DNA of 64,000 nucleotides from Neonectria sp. B-13 (Eukaryota > Ascomycota > Sordariomycetes > Hypocreales > Nectriaceae), in contig NOKP01000042.1 in assembly GCA_002682825.1 (NCBI GenBank), positions 1-64,000 on the forward strand, read 5' to 3'. Under the pieces are notes generated by a model. It was not told the DNA's origin and did not search any database. It saw nothing but the letters and a program-made list of their open reading frames with translations. The number at the start of each line of letters is the position of its first letter. Within the stretch, counting starts at the first letter, position 1. Positions 22,472 through 33,785 of this stretch are shown here, piece by piece. The position numbers and the translations under genes were made by a program.

Positions 22472-24208
22472 ATGCACCACCCAAAGGAAAATGCCGAGGC
22501 CGAGGCCGGAGAGAAGGTCCCGCAGGCCTTATACGATGACGCAACACCTGAGAAAGGAGAGATTGCGAATATCTCTGCCCAGCTGAGCATCGATCCGGAG
22601 GCCGAACGACGCATTGTCTGGAAGTTTGATCTTCGAATTCTGCCCTTGCTGGCCGTCATGTATTTGTTCAACAGTCTCGACAAGAGCAACATGGGAAATG
22701 CCAAGACCGCTGGCTTGGTTGATGATCTCGGCCTTGTGGGTAACCAGTACAACATTTTGCTTTCGGTGAGAATCCAAATCTGAATCCTGCCGCATGTTGC
22801 ACTGTGTGCTGAGCTTTTACCAGGTCTTTTTTATCCCTTATGTCTTGACTGCGCCGTTTCTTGGACTCCTTGGGAAGAAGTACGGCCCTTCCAGAATTCT
22901 GCCCTGCATGATGGTCGTCTTCGGGTCAATGACTCTGCTCACTACAGCCGCGCACAATTTTTCTGGCTTGTTTGCTCTGCGCTGGTTCTTGGGCATGTCG
23001 GAGAGTGCTTTCTTCCCTCTAGTCATCTACTACCAGGTGTGTACAACACACGTTGACGCCATGGAAACGCCGGGAACTGACTTTACGTCTAGACAACCTT
23101 CTATCGACGAGGTGAACTTGCTAGGAGACTCGCGATCTTCTACGCCGGATCTGGAATAGCGAGCGCCTTCTCGGGACTTCTTGCTTTCGGTACCTTTCAA
23201 ATAGAAGGTGGCGCATTGCCGGCTTGGAAATACCTGTTCGTTGTCGAAGGTGAGATAATTTCGAACTATGGCAGTCTGAAATCGTCGCTAACGTATGATC
23301 CACCTAGGTTCCGGCACTATGATTGTGGCTGCCTTTGCGTTCTGGTATTTGCCCTACAACGGTGCTACGGCTAGCTTCCTCACGTCAGAAGAAAAAGAGC
23401 TGGCGCATTACCGATTGCAGATGGACTCCTCTTCCGTCGTCGGGGAGGAGTTCAATCTACGCGAGGCCGCCAAAATCCTTAAGCACCCTACATCTTGGGC
23501 AATTCTCTTGATTCAGGTCTGTCTCGGTGTTCCGCTGCAGGCTGTGCAGCTTTACCTACCTGTAATTGTGAAACGCCTCGGGTATAGCACCATCAAGACC
23601 AACCTATACACCGTTGCGCCAAACATTACCGGCGCTGTCATGCTTCTTGTCCTTGGATTCGTCTCCGATTTTGCACGACTACGATCCCCATTTGTGGCTT
23701 TGGGATTCGCCTTTACCTTGACTGGCTTCATCATCTATGCTTGCGTCAACGTCACGACTCAGCTGCATGTAGCCTACTTCGCCTGCTTCATGATGACCTG
23801 GGGCACGTCGGCCCCTTCAGTTCTCCTGGATGTCTGGTACAACAACAACATTGCTAACGAAAACCGGCGAATCATGCTTACCACAGTCGGCGTTCCAATG
23901 GCAAATGTCATGGGCTTGGTTGCGTAAGTACATGCTTGATCATATCCTTCGAGGCTCTCATACTAACGGTAATCTATAGTTCAAACATCTTCCAAGAAAA
24001 AGACGCCCCCAAGTACTTACCTGCACTCATTACAACTGCCTCGTTCGGTGCGACCGGCTGTCTTTGCACAATCCTTTTGGGGTTGTGGATGGTCCATGAT
24101 AACAAGAGCCGTGATGCGAAGGAGGGTGTCAAGGTCAGCGCAAAGGACATCCCTACAGAACTGCTTGCGTCAGGGCCTGAGAGCCCTTCGTATAGATGGT
24201 ACCTGTGA
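22472..24208 (+). CDS. MFS transporter, allantoate permease/ACS (Dal5-like) family
   Basis: Five exons (22472-22765, 22824-23036, 23093-23249, 23308-23923, 23980-24208) encode 502 residues in phase; the last intron has a TACTAAC branch site. The N terminus is hydrophilic and is followed by ILPLLAVMYLFNSLDKSN in TM1, typical of the fungal anion:cation symporter group. LGKKYGPSR is the loop 2-3 motif, and ALRWFLGMSESAFFP is the TM4 region. About 12 membrane segments and a central loop are visible, matching family length. Members take up allantoate, nicotinate, pantothenate or other organic anions at the plasma membrane; the substrate here is unknown. The ATG at 22,472 is the first in frame (an upstream extension begins only at TTG). 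It has no disrupting changes, unlike its downstream neighbours. Confidence 0.9.
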
Positions 24209-24427
24209 GATTTATGGCCGTCTTAGAACGTTGTGATAGAATTGAGCATGCGAAGAGTTAATATAGCGTTGTATCCGTCCTGACAAGACCTGGATATTGC
24301 AGAAGTGGTTACATTTCTGTGCAATCCGTCTTCAGCAATAGTGAAATTATCAATGTGCCTTGTAGTCCAATGCAATATCTGTTTTTGACTATTTACTGTT
24401 GTAGTTTGGCATCGCAGCTTAGCCCGC

Positions 24428-25334
24428 TTACGGTAGAGTATACCCGCCGTCAATGACTATATTTTCTCCTAAGGTACGTCAGTACAAGCCATGTCTTCCA
24501 ATGCGGCCCCTTTGCTTACCAGTCATGTAGCTACTTGCGTCACTTGCCAAAAAGACGTAAGAGCCTTTTAACTCGGCAGGTTTACACAATCTTGCTCCTG
24601 GAATCATGGAGAACCACCTGTCTCTCCATTCCTTCGGATGGACTTCCAGCATGTCCGTTGCGATAAAACTATGTTCGTGGTCAGCAGGACATTGCAAGTT
24701 GCTAAATACATACTCACGAGCGAAGCACACTTTACTCTTGCAAACGATGTCCATTCCACGGCCAAGCTTTTTGCTAGATGCACCACGGCGGCTTTCCTGG
24801 CGTTGTATGCGGCCTGAGTTTGGGGAACGTTGACTAGGATGGCGCACACGCTCGCTGTGAAGATGATGCTACCTCGAGTCTTACTGCCCTTCATGAGGTT
24901 GGCGGTAGCCTGTGCTGCCCAAAAGGCGCCGTTGAAGTTGACACCTAGAATATTGCGGAACTTGTCCTCTGGGTAGTCCTCGGCCGGGATGTGATCTGCA
25001 ATTCCTGCATTGGCAACCACAATGTTCAACCCCCCGAGTTCATTAGCAGCAGTCTGGATAACTGCGTTCACCGCCGCACGGTCAGTCACGTTAAGTTGAT
25101 ATGCCTTGCCAACGCTCCAGGAATGGCAGAAGAGAGCGTAGCCACCAGAAAAGAGATCTCGTCCAAGGGGATCGCTGAATAGGTGATCGCAACCGACGCA
25201 CCAGCCTCGAGGAGACCGGTAGTAACCTGCAAACCAATACCCCGGGAGGCACCAGTGACAAGCGCTGTTTTGCCCTTCAGTGAGAAATGTGAGAGCACAG
25301 GAGAAGTTGGATTTGGATGCGCGGCGAGGACCAT
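24428..25334 (-). pseudogene. short-chain dehydrogenase/reductase, disrupted (sorbose/xylulose-reductase-like)
   Basis: The N terminus has the NAD(P) motif TGASRGIG. VVANAGIAD is the NNAG-type strand, the catalytic YNARK tetrad segment is present, and the protein ends IVIDGGYTLP. The last intron (24,469-24,519) joins the final exon correctly. Two faults break the reading frame. Between AITYS and AYQLNVTD (near 25,105) the frame changes with no credible intron. At the intron 24,669-24,717 the exon phases do not match by one base. Without these it would be a normal SDR of about 270 residues using NAD(P)H on a ketose or polyol. It could be a pseudogene or, less likely, contain base-calling errors; several neighbours are broken in the same way. 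Confidence 0.75.
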
Positions 25335-26062
25335 GTTGCCAAGAATGTAGGAATGTGACAGATGAATATGAACGCGTAACACCAGGCAGAAGGATCAAGC
25401 TGTGTGGAATTTTAAACAGATGAGCGTCTCTCAGATCGAGATATCCCGTGTCATTAATAGTCTAGTGCGGGGTAGGAACACCTTATCCCTCGCCGGCAGA
25501 TCCTCTCCGGTGACACAGATGATTTGTAACTGAATTGAGGTGTGTTTGAGTTGCGCTGTAGAGTTGAGAGCGGCCCCAGGGTGACAGTCAACCTCGGGCC
25601 GGTCGCTGAAGGCATGCCTTCGCCGGCCTCGCCGACTAGCCTCCGCGTGTCGGGTGACTGAGCTGCGTGATCTACTTTGGGAATTATCCTGTGGATTTCG
25701 GGCTTGAAACGAAATTGGGAGTGTAGGCACCACACAATATGTCATTTCGCCATGAGCGAAGTAAAGGCTGAAGGGTGGTGCTTAACCACTCAACACATAT
25801 TTACTGGGAGGTGAGTTTCGTCAATCTCGACGGCTACAGTACTCTACGTAAGAACTTTTATCGTGCCGGTGACTAAAGTATATACGCTTTGTGTGGTGAG
25901 AAATGTAGCGGTGACTGGTAAGTCGCCTCAAGTGCCATTGCATCACGAGACACATGCTTGTTTGAGCGTACAAACTGTGCAGTACGAAACTTCAAGGCTC
26001 ATTGGCATCAAAGGCATGTCAACATGACTCAAACTGTGTCGATTTGGGAACTAGGATTTACT
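25335..26062. other. intergenic, promoter of the minus-strand SDR
   Basis: No coding signal is seen. The SDR and xylitol dehydrogenase are both on the minus strand, so this space holds the SDR promoter and the dehydrogenase 3' end. Confidence 0.5.
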
Positions 26063-27229
26063 CTAATTTTGAACACCCTCAATAATGACTTTGAGAGTGT
26101 TTTCCCGGCCCCGCCGTACCAGTTCAAACGCCTCCTCAGCCTGTTCAAACTTGAACCGATGTGTAATGAGCTTACTAGGCTGAATCTGTCGGCTTGAGAT
26201 GAGTCGGATCGCCTCGGGATAACACCCAGTGGAGTAACGAATAGAGCCCTTGTCAGTCAATGCATGCATGCACGCTGTGGTAATCGGGAAGACAACATTA
26301 TCCTTTCCCATTCCAACTTGCACATAAGTGCCACCCTTCTTTGCTGCGAAGATGCCGTCTTGGATGCACTGTTCAGCACCAGTGCATTCCAACACCACAT
26401 CTGCGCCTTCACCGAGTCCAAAACCGGCCACGATTTTCTCACCAAGCAACCGGGCGGCATCCACTGGGTCGACGCCCTCCTCCGGCTTGGTCTTCGAGAC
26501 GTGGACGCCGTCGGCAGCGAATTCTCGCGCAAACTGAGCTCGCGAGTCGGAAATATCGACACCAATGACCTTGCTGGCACCAGACGCTTTGGCAACAGCT
26601 TGGCAGAGCACGCCGATGGGGCCACAGCTAAAGACGAGAACAGACTGGCGAGCTCGTACGTCTCCCACTTTGACAATCTGAACAGCCACGGCTACGGGAT
26701 CCACCAGCGCGCCATCTTCAGCCGTCATCTGCTGGGAAATCGGATACACGTAGTCAGAAGCAACAGTATAGTACTTCTGCAGGGTGCCGTCGTGAGGAGG
26801 CGTTGCAGCAAAAACGGTGTCTACGCAGAGGTTGTACGAGCCAGCTCGGCAAAAGTCGCATCGTCTGCAGGGCACCCCCGGTTCAATGGCAACGCAGTCG
26901 CCGACCTTGACATGCTTCACCTTGCTGCCGACCTCACGATGACGCCCGCGCTCTCGTGACCGAGGATAATGGGGCTCTCGAGGATGAAGTCTCCAATGTG
27001 ACCGCGCTGCCAGTAATGCACATCGCTGTCGCAAATCCCGGTTTGCTGGACGTGGACGCGGACGTCGTGTTCATCCTTGAGGGGAACAACTTGACGGTCC
27101 TCGAAAGACACGTTCTTGATGGAATGGAGAACAAAGGCTGGGCTTTTGGTTTTTTGTTAGAAAAGAGGAAGACATAGAGATGGAGAAGGTTGCGAGGTTA
27201 CATCGGAGACTACGTACTACTTCCGCCAT
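26063..27229 (-). pseudogene. xdhA: xylitol dehydrogenase (D-xylulose reductase), single-base frameshift
   Basis: This is a zinc-dependent medium-chain dehydrogenase that oxidises xylitol to D-xylulose with NAD+. TGICDSDVHYW carries a catalytic zinc Cys, GHESAG holds the zinc-binding His-Glu, CRRCDFCRAGSYNLC gives the four structural-zinc Cys, and VFSCGPIGVL is the Rossmann turn (usually GCGPIG). The frame breaks after GHESAGVIV. One base missing near 26,935 turns the expected VEVGSKV into a different frame, and the rest continues intact to the stop. A short first exon starting at 27,229 (MAEV) with an intron ending near 27,145 is likely, but its exact splice sites are uncertain. All other family residues look conserved, so inactivation is recent or the base is a sequencing error. 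Confidence 0.85.
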
Positions 27230-27555
27230 GGCGCAAATGCTGATTGCTGCTACCTTGATGGTTGTGGTAAAAGAACTAAGGATGTTGGATGATAGAATTG
27301 ATCAAGATGTTAAGGATGCGGATCAGGATGATTGCGTTCTCAGACTACCTTGTTGTATACCATCCTCGTCGGCACAATGCGACTGTGGAGAATCCTGGGT
27401 CTTTGGCCCAGGGTGACAGAGCTCCGCTCCCCTCCAACTGTTAGATGCCGGTCCCAAAAGATACGTTCCGATAAGAACATATGTAGGCAGTGCAATTGAC
27501 TGGAGCAGAAGTTGAGCGAATTGGCAGAATCGGATGATTGGAACCTGGAACTGCA

Positions 27556-28188
27556 ATGGACGCATCTTACGCTAGTTGGCCCTCAAGGAGGCAGAGAGCC
27601 ATACGCGGCTTCTCATCGCCATGGCTGGCCCTCCTGGATTCGGGAAGTCTATCATCGCCAATGGCGCCGTCAAGCACGTTGCTTCCATACCCTCTAGTCC
27701 TTCCATTGTCGCAATTTCGGTGGATGGCTTCCACCACTCCCTAGCCACGCTCCGATCGCTACCAAATGCAGCCGAAGTACTCGCCCGGAGAGGCGCGTTC
27801 TGGACCTTTGATGGCGTTGCTGCGGCAAACTTGTTCAGCACTCCGTGATGAGCCGGGAAGTACTCGGTCACTGCGCCAAGACTTGATCCAGCCGTCAAGG
27901 ACCCTGTGCCTGATGGACTGACGGTGGGCCCCGATGTGCAGGTCTGCATACTGGAAGGGATCTATCTCCTCCCAGACGAAGCGCCTCGGGATAGCATAGC
28001 GCCGAGTGTGAATGATTGCTGGCTGACCAAAGTTGTCCTATCCTTGGCAAGATCCAGAGTGGCTGAGAGACATCTCAAGTCTGGAATTGGGGATACAATG
28101 GAAAAGGCTTTGAAGAGGGCTGGCGGCAACGATTTGCTTAATGGGGGTATGTCAGTAGGCATAGCAAACGCTGTTACAGCGTGCTCAT
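27556..28188 (+). pseudogene. P-loop kinase of the uridine-kinase/Yfh7 type, decayed
   Basis: The Walker A region reads GPPGFGKSI; the family has GPPGSGKST, so two positions have changed in the C-to-T direction. DGFH, RRGAxWTFD and LEGIYLL, ending with GGNDLLNG, match the fungal Yfh7-like/uridine-kinase-related group. The likely ATG (27,556) is one base out of frame with the P-loop. A stop at 27,846 and a further frame change separate the N- and C-terminal halves. The C-terminal half is frame-open from about 27,900. Such kinases may act on sugars or nucleosides; this copy should be inactive. The upstream space to the divergent dehydrogenase is about 330 bp. Confidence 0.7.
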
Positions 28189-28869
28189 AGAGAGCTTAGA
28201 AGATAGAAACTCCAGCCTGATTGTCTGATCGAAGCCAAAAGTGACATCAGACTATTGGATCATAGTATGTGCCACTGATGCCATCCGACAACCGACAAAT
28301 TGGCGTATTTGAAGGCCTCGTGGAATAGTGCGTGCATAGAAAGCTTTGGCTTTGGATATATGGTTAAAAGGCCCCTGGTGTGCGTGCCTGGGCGGCTTGG
28401 CAGAGGTCGGTTGCTACCTATGCATCATCTTGCAGGTACAGTTGTGTGCCATCATCTTGCGTTCGTATCCAGTAGCACAGGTAGATAAAATGCCGGTGGC
28501 GCGCGGTCGCCCCCCCGGAGAAGTTCTCCGACCCTGCGATGAATGCAACCGAACTCACTAGTACGAAGGCGACAATCACCCTGACCTAAACCATCGAAAG
28601 ACGGCACTATGGTAAACACTAGTACATCTCACGGCTACACTTTCCGATGTATTTTCACCCCTTCTTTTAGCCTCGGACATGGGCGGATGGCGACCTCCGT
28701 CCCTTGTTAGCCGGGACATATATTTTGCATTGTCTCAAGCATGCTGAACTCTCTAGGATTCAACACACCAGTGAGGAATTATTCGTTTCCTCCACAGGTT
28801 TGACACGCTATTGCTTCAAATTACCCTGAAAGGCACTCTTGTCTCTCAACTCCTCACCCACTACTCATC
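28189..28869. other. intergenic, no gene recognised
   Basis: There are only short frames without protein-like composition. A piece near 28,500-28,560 has RGRPPGEVLRPCDECN-like reading, which faintly resembles the start of a zinc-cluster protein but stops at once. The right part is the promoter of the SDR at 28,870. Confidence 0.4.
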
Positions 28870-29762
28870 ATGTCAACCACCAACGGCAACAGCAACGGGC
28901 AACTGTCCATTCGCAAACCCAACCCACCAGTGGAAGACAGTTTGTTCAAATCCTTCAGACTGGATAGCCGTACCATGATTATCACCGGAGGGTGTGGAGG
29001 TATTGGCTACGAGACTGCTCGTGGGCTGGCTGAAACTGGCGCCAATGTGAGTAACTCTCCAACTTAGTTCTGCTGATGCGAATGCTGACTTCTCTGGTAC
29101 TTATCTTGCACTGTGGTATCACAACTTCACAACTCACCAAACGACCCAGGCCAAATATGTCAAGACTTTGGTGTCAAGGCCCAGACTTACAAAGTGGATA
29201 TTCGAAAATATGCGGAGGTCGAGGCAGCTGTGACTCAAGTCGTCCAAGACTTTGGCAGACTAGATGTGATGATCGCAAACGCCGGGATTCCCACCAAGGC
29301 CGGAGGACTGGATGATAAGCTCGAGGACTGGGATAATGTGCGGGCACTGACTTCGACGGGACTTACTATTGTATGCGAGCCGCTGGGCTTGTCTTCCGGG
29401 TGCAGAAGCATGGTGTTGGTATCATTACTGCGAGCATGAGCGGCCACGCTGCCAATGTGCCCCAAGAGAAGAGCTGTTACAATGCCTGCAAGGCTGGTTG
29501 TATTCATCTGGCCAAGAGTCTGGCAGTTGAGTGGGCCAAATGGGGTGGCCGCGTCAACTCGATTAGCCCAGGGTACGTTGACACCATCATCCCGGGAGAC
29601 TGTCCATTTGAGATGAAGGAGCAGTGGTTCAGCTTGACACCCATGATGAGAGACGCGGATCCAAGAGAGCTGAAAGGAATCTACCTATACCTTGCCAGCG
29701 ATGCGAGCTCATACACGACCGGAGCGGATTTTATCGTCGATGGAGTGTATACTGCTCGGTAG
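28870..29762 (+). pseudogene. second short-chain dehydrogenase/reductase, disrupted
   Basis: The ATG at 28,870 opens a frame with ITGGCGGIGYE (cofactor loop). Later blocks include VMIANAGIP, SCYNACKAG (catalytic Tyr-x3-Lys), NSISPGYVDT and ADFIVDGVYTAR at the end, for about 285 residues. It is related to the SDR at 24.4 kb (shared YNAxKA, HLAKSLAVEW, YLASDASSY). There are three faults. The GTGAGT donor at 29,047 has no AG acceptor before coding resumes near 29,110. One base appears missing near 29,155 (AKYV where xKICQDFG is expected in the next frame). The frame also changes between WDNV and DFDGTYY near 29,345. The product is expected to be non-functional. Confidence 0.75.
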
Positions 29763-30399
29763 GCGTTAGTTCGTTAGGCGTTTCCAGCGGAACGATTGGG
29801 CCCATGGGGCTTTTAAAGATTCCAGGCTCCCTTCAGCGTGGTGTACTTAGACGTGACTGAATGGCGGTGCAGTTCTAATTACTGTTGAGAGATCCCAGTG
29901 TCCGGCGTCGGAGATGTGAAGGATTACAGGGATACTAGCGATTCCTTTGCTCTTTTGGAGTTGGTCCTTGACGCATCTGCGGGTCCGGACAACAACGACA
30001 GGTTGTCCGCTCTGATTCAGCCCCTTTCCCGGAAACTGTCCAAAGCCTCCCCTTCAAGGTTAACTCGAGTCATGAGTCGTGGTTCGGCCAGTAAGCAGCC
30101 TAGTTGACTGTCGCCCTCACCCGGACGACCCACCCCGTTTGGTGAGGAGACGTCCTCCCATGCTTCTCCATGTTCCCCACGAAATGCCCACAGCTAGTGG
30201 CGTTCTCCATATTCCGGTGCATGCAGAGTCGAGACGATCCGGGGGCTCGGTTCATGTCGGGGGTCTGGCAACCGTCACTAACGGTCGCAGGAGTCTGTGA
30301 CTCTGAGCTGACGTGTTGATATATAAACATCATATACCTATGCAAATGATTATATATGGATCCTCATTCATCCGGAACCTTGACTCACCGCACTTATAG
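29763..30399. other. intergenic; the transporter's 5' exons are missing
   Basis: The sugar-transporter sequence begins at an apparent intron acceptor at 30,399. No upstream exon carrying the N terminus and first half of TM1 can be found here, so the 5' end was probably deleted. Confidence 0.5.
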
Positions 30400-31765
30400 G
30401 CTCCTTGATGAACGGTCTGCAGTCTCTGCACCAATGGCGAGAATACTTTGGTCACCCCGCCGGCGAAATGCTGGAGCTTGTCAACGCTGCCCAGTCTATT
30501 GGATCTGTTCTTGCTCTTCCCTTTGTCGGCACCCTCTCCGATAAGTTTGGCCGAAAGCCCATCCTTCTGGCTGGAATCATCCTCATCACCATCGCTTCCA
30601 TCATCCAAGCAGCCTCAGTCAACTACGCCATGTTTGTCGTGTCCCTGATCATTGTTGGCTTCGGCGGCATGTTTGTTTAGCCAAGCCCAATGCTCATCGC
30701 AGAGTTGGCATACCCAACCCACCGTAGAAAATACACCTATGCGTTTTGGACATTCTACTACTTGGGGGCTGTTCTTGCTTCTTGGACGACGTTTGGGACC
30801 CAGGCCTATCATAGCTCTGTTTCGTAGAGGGTCGCCTCCGCGCTCCAGGCTCTCTTTCCCCTGGTCCAGTTAGTATTTTATTGGCAACTTCCCGAGTCTC
30901 CTCGGTGGCGGGTAGCCCAAGATCGCACCCGCGAAGCTGCCGCGGTTCTTACCAAGTACCATGATCCCGAGACGGAGAATAGCCCTCTTGTGCGTCACGA
31001 GATTAGCGATATCGTCGAAACCATTCAACATGAGAAAGCCGCCAAAGTACCGGCTGGTCAGCCCTTGTCAGTACCCCTGGAAACCGGAAGCGCACTCTCA
31101 TCGCCGTGTGCACTGGTGCCTTTGCGCAGTGGAACGGAATTGGGGTGGTGTCGTACTATCTGACGCTTGTGCTTGACACTGTTGGGATCGCGGATACTTT
31201 CAACCAGACGCTCATCAACGGGCTGCTCCAGATTTTCAACTTTGGGGCCGCTCTCAGTGCTGCTTTCTTGGTATATCGGCTTGGACGTCGAACTCTGTTC
31301 TTATGGTCTGGTCTTGGTATGCTCGTTTCGTATGTGGTGTGGACAGCATGCTCGGCGGTCAACTCGGAGACCGGGAACAAGCCTGCTGGTATCGCCCTCG
31401 AGCTTTTGCCATCTACGGGTCGCTCATAATCGCCACATTTGCCAACCCCATTGGTCTTGATCGAATTGGGTGGAAGCATTACAGTTTTCGGTGTTCTGCT
31501 TGTCGTCTTCCTTGTCGTCACCTACTTTCTCTTCCTGGAGACCAAAGGCTACAGCTTGGAGGAAATTGCTAGGATATTTGACGGGGATGACGCCCTCCAG
31601 GAGAGCAAGGCTCGAGCTGCGGGTGGGAAGAACGCCAAGGAAGTGGCTGACTCTGCAAGCCATTGTGAGACGGTCGAAGTATTTGTAGTATTATTGTGGA
31701 CCGAGGGAGTTGGTTTTGTGCGCTTTGCTTCTTTTTGTTGGGTGATACTGCATGCTCCTCGGTAG
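30400..31765 (+). pseudogene. MFS sugar porter, truncated and broken
   Basis: The remaining sequence starts inside TM1 (SLMNGLQS) and includes SDKFGRKP (loop 2-3 motif), PESPRW (end of the N-terminal half) and GAFAQWNGIGVVSYY (TM7), ending LFLETKGYSLEEIA (C-terminal motif). It is a lactose/hexose-permease-like sugar:H+ symporter family member. In-frame TAG codons occur at 30,678-30,680 and 30,825-30,827; each is one transition from Gln or Trp. The frame changes near 31,075. Between SETGN (31,380) and FAIYGS (31,410) about 60 residues covering TM8-TM10 and the family's PYSLR-type motif are absent. Decay is therefore old and irreversible. It fits a former sugar-uptake role beside the dehydrogenase genes. 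Confidence 0.8.
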
Positions 31766-32273
31766 TTCGTTCCAGCCAACGGTTTTCGAATATCTTGTTG
31801 GTTCAGTCTTCTTTGGGAACCAGCATCAAGCCTTAATCCCGCTGCTTGATTTGACATCTTAGTTTACGCAGCTCCTAGACTAAGTTGACGAATTTATCAG
31901 AGCATGTTGAATCGCAAAGAGTAGAATTGGGAATAAGAACAAAATTGAAATTTTTATAGAACACCCACTGAAAGCCTCACACGGCTGCCTCAGATCAGAT
32001 TCCCGTGCCACCGTCCCCCGATCCCCGGCCAAACACAGCGGCCAATTAGTCTAAGAAGAAAGTGGTCGCCCAGCGGCCCTGGTCTCCAACTTAGTCATGC
32101 GATTCTTCCTGAAGCTAGAAGTGCTTCGTAGGTGTGACCTCGGTCAGGCATCGCTCTCAGTCCCCACATATCAACGCATGACGGCTTCTTCAACAAAGAG
32201 CCTAAATCTCCCTCGACCCCGTTAATTTGTTGGCAACGGTCGAGTCCTTTGCCTAGATGAAGGTTTTTGTACT
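31766..32273. other. intergenic, promoter region of the broken regulator
   Basis: No coding signal is seen. It contains a G+C-rich middle part and ends at the ATG used by the Zn2Cys6 remnant. Confidence 0.4.
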
Positions 32274-33658
32274 ATGGAGCCACATCTAGAAGACTTCATG
32301 TCCAATGATGATCCAGCCCAGTCCGGCATATCCGCCCCAGTTGCGTTTGTCCATGTCGACCCCCGCAGGACGCGACTTTCATCGGCTCATCCGACCAGGC
32401 TTGTAAAGAATGTCGCAGGAGAAAGGCCCGCTGTAACCGATCTCTCCCCACCTGCGATCTCTGTATCAAGTATCGGAGGCATTGCCTTTATGAAAAGCAC
32501 TAGCGCACACTGTTGACGGGCAGGTATGTTTAGCCCCACCCTTCTCTGAATCTTCGAGGCTTCGAACTGACCTAGAGAGACACTTGACCGAGGTCGAAGT
32601 GCGACTTGAGCGCGCAGAAGCGCAGGTCAGACAGATACCCATTTTGATACCACCTCATCAAAGGCCGTGGGGGCGAGGGAACAGCGCAGCTACGAGTACT
32701 AGTGTCGGACGATCCCCAGAGCCTCCGAATCAGTCCTTCGATTTCTCTAGCACCCCCCAGACAGTACAGATACAGCCACAAGGCGATGCGAATGTTGGGC
32801 CTGAGGCGTCTTCATCAGGCATAAGTGACTCGACCCAGCCTGTACAAGACTCGAACCCCTCAAACGTGGAACACCAGAGGATGTTGGAGGGCCCTCCCGT
32901 CGATAACTTTGAATGGTGCGAAAAGACGTCTGTCCAAGTTCACGAACTATCCCCAGATGCGCTCCCCGAATCACTTGAGGAAGACAGTCCAATTTCCGAT
33001 GGCATGGCATCTTAAACTGTTAACGAGGCGATGCAGGCTACCTTGGAGTTGCATTCGGTGCCGCATTGCTGCGTCTTCTTGAGCCCAAGTCACGCCGGCG
33101 GATGTCCAGATCACAGCAACCAGCCTCCTCGATATACCCCATGATGCCTCAGCCTAACCCGAATCGCCATGTTGCCGAAACTATGATTGACGTTCATTTC
33201 CGTCTGTATCACATCAGTTACCCAATTATTCACGAGCCAACGTTCCGTGCCCAATATAGCGAGGTGATCCCTCGACCCAATGGGGCATGCTGGACCGTCC
33301 TTGCCTACATCGTCGCAGCCATTGGTGTTTGGGCCTCCTCCACATCATCAACTGAGACTCTGGACATGGAACTCTTTGAACAGGCCAGCTCAATCCTCAG
33401 CTTTGACTTCCTCGAGGTCGGAAACCTGTCCCTGGTGCAGGCCTTGACACTGGCGTCAAACTATCAGCAAAAGCGGGACAAGCCAAACTCCAGATACAAC
33501 TATCTTGTGTTAGCCGTCCGGATGGCAATGGGCCTGGGCCTCCATAAAGAGTTCCAAGGTTGGAAGATCTCTCCGCTGAACATGGAAATTCGGCGGCGAG
33601 TATGGTGGTCCTTGTGTGTCTTTGATGTTGGGGCAACAATAACCTTTAGTCGCCCATA
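32274..33658 (+). pseudogene. Zn2Cys6 transcription factor, frameshifted and C-terminally truncated
   Basis: A perfect zinc cluster, CKECRRRKARC followed by CDLCIKYRRHC, lies at 32,402-32,480 (C-x2-C-x6-C-x6-C-x2-C-x6-C). It is out of frame with the ATGs at 32,274 and 32,298. A TAG follows the cluster, and the linker intron (about 32,524-32,576) leaves mismatched phases. The linker frame RLERAEAQ (coiled coil) runs to a TAA at 33,013 just before a segment resembling GYLGVASGAALLRLL of this family. The fungal-specific domain (DVHFRLYHISYPIIHEPTF, then RRRVWWSLCVFD) then stops at 33,656. The last 300 or more residues usual for the family are absent. It probably once regulated the neighbouring sugar genes. 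Confidence 0.75.
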
Positions 33659-33785
33659 GCGCATCGCTCATCACTCCACATGGTATTCACACTCTATCTG
33701 CTTCATATCTTGTATCGTCATTTGAATATGTGAATTCACAAGTACGAAGTGTGTACCGCATTTAGAGGTACACTGCCTGTCTTGA

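Noticed and set aside
24669..25110. Extra 41-bp intron explaining the frame change in the first SDR
   Set aside because: GTGGCT...GCAAG would be unusually short with a poor donor, and would delete residues needed between YS and AYQLNV.
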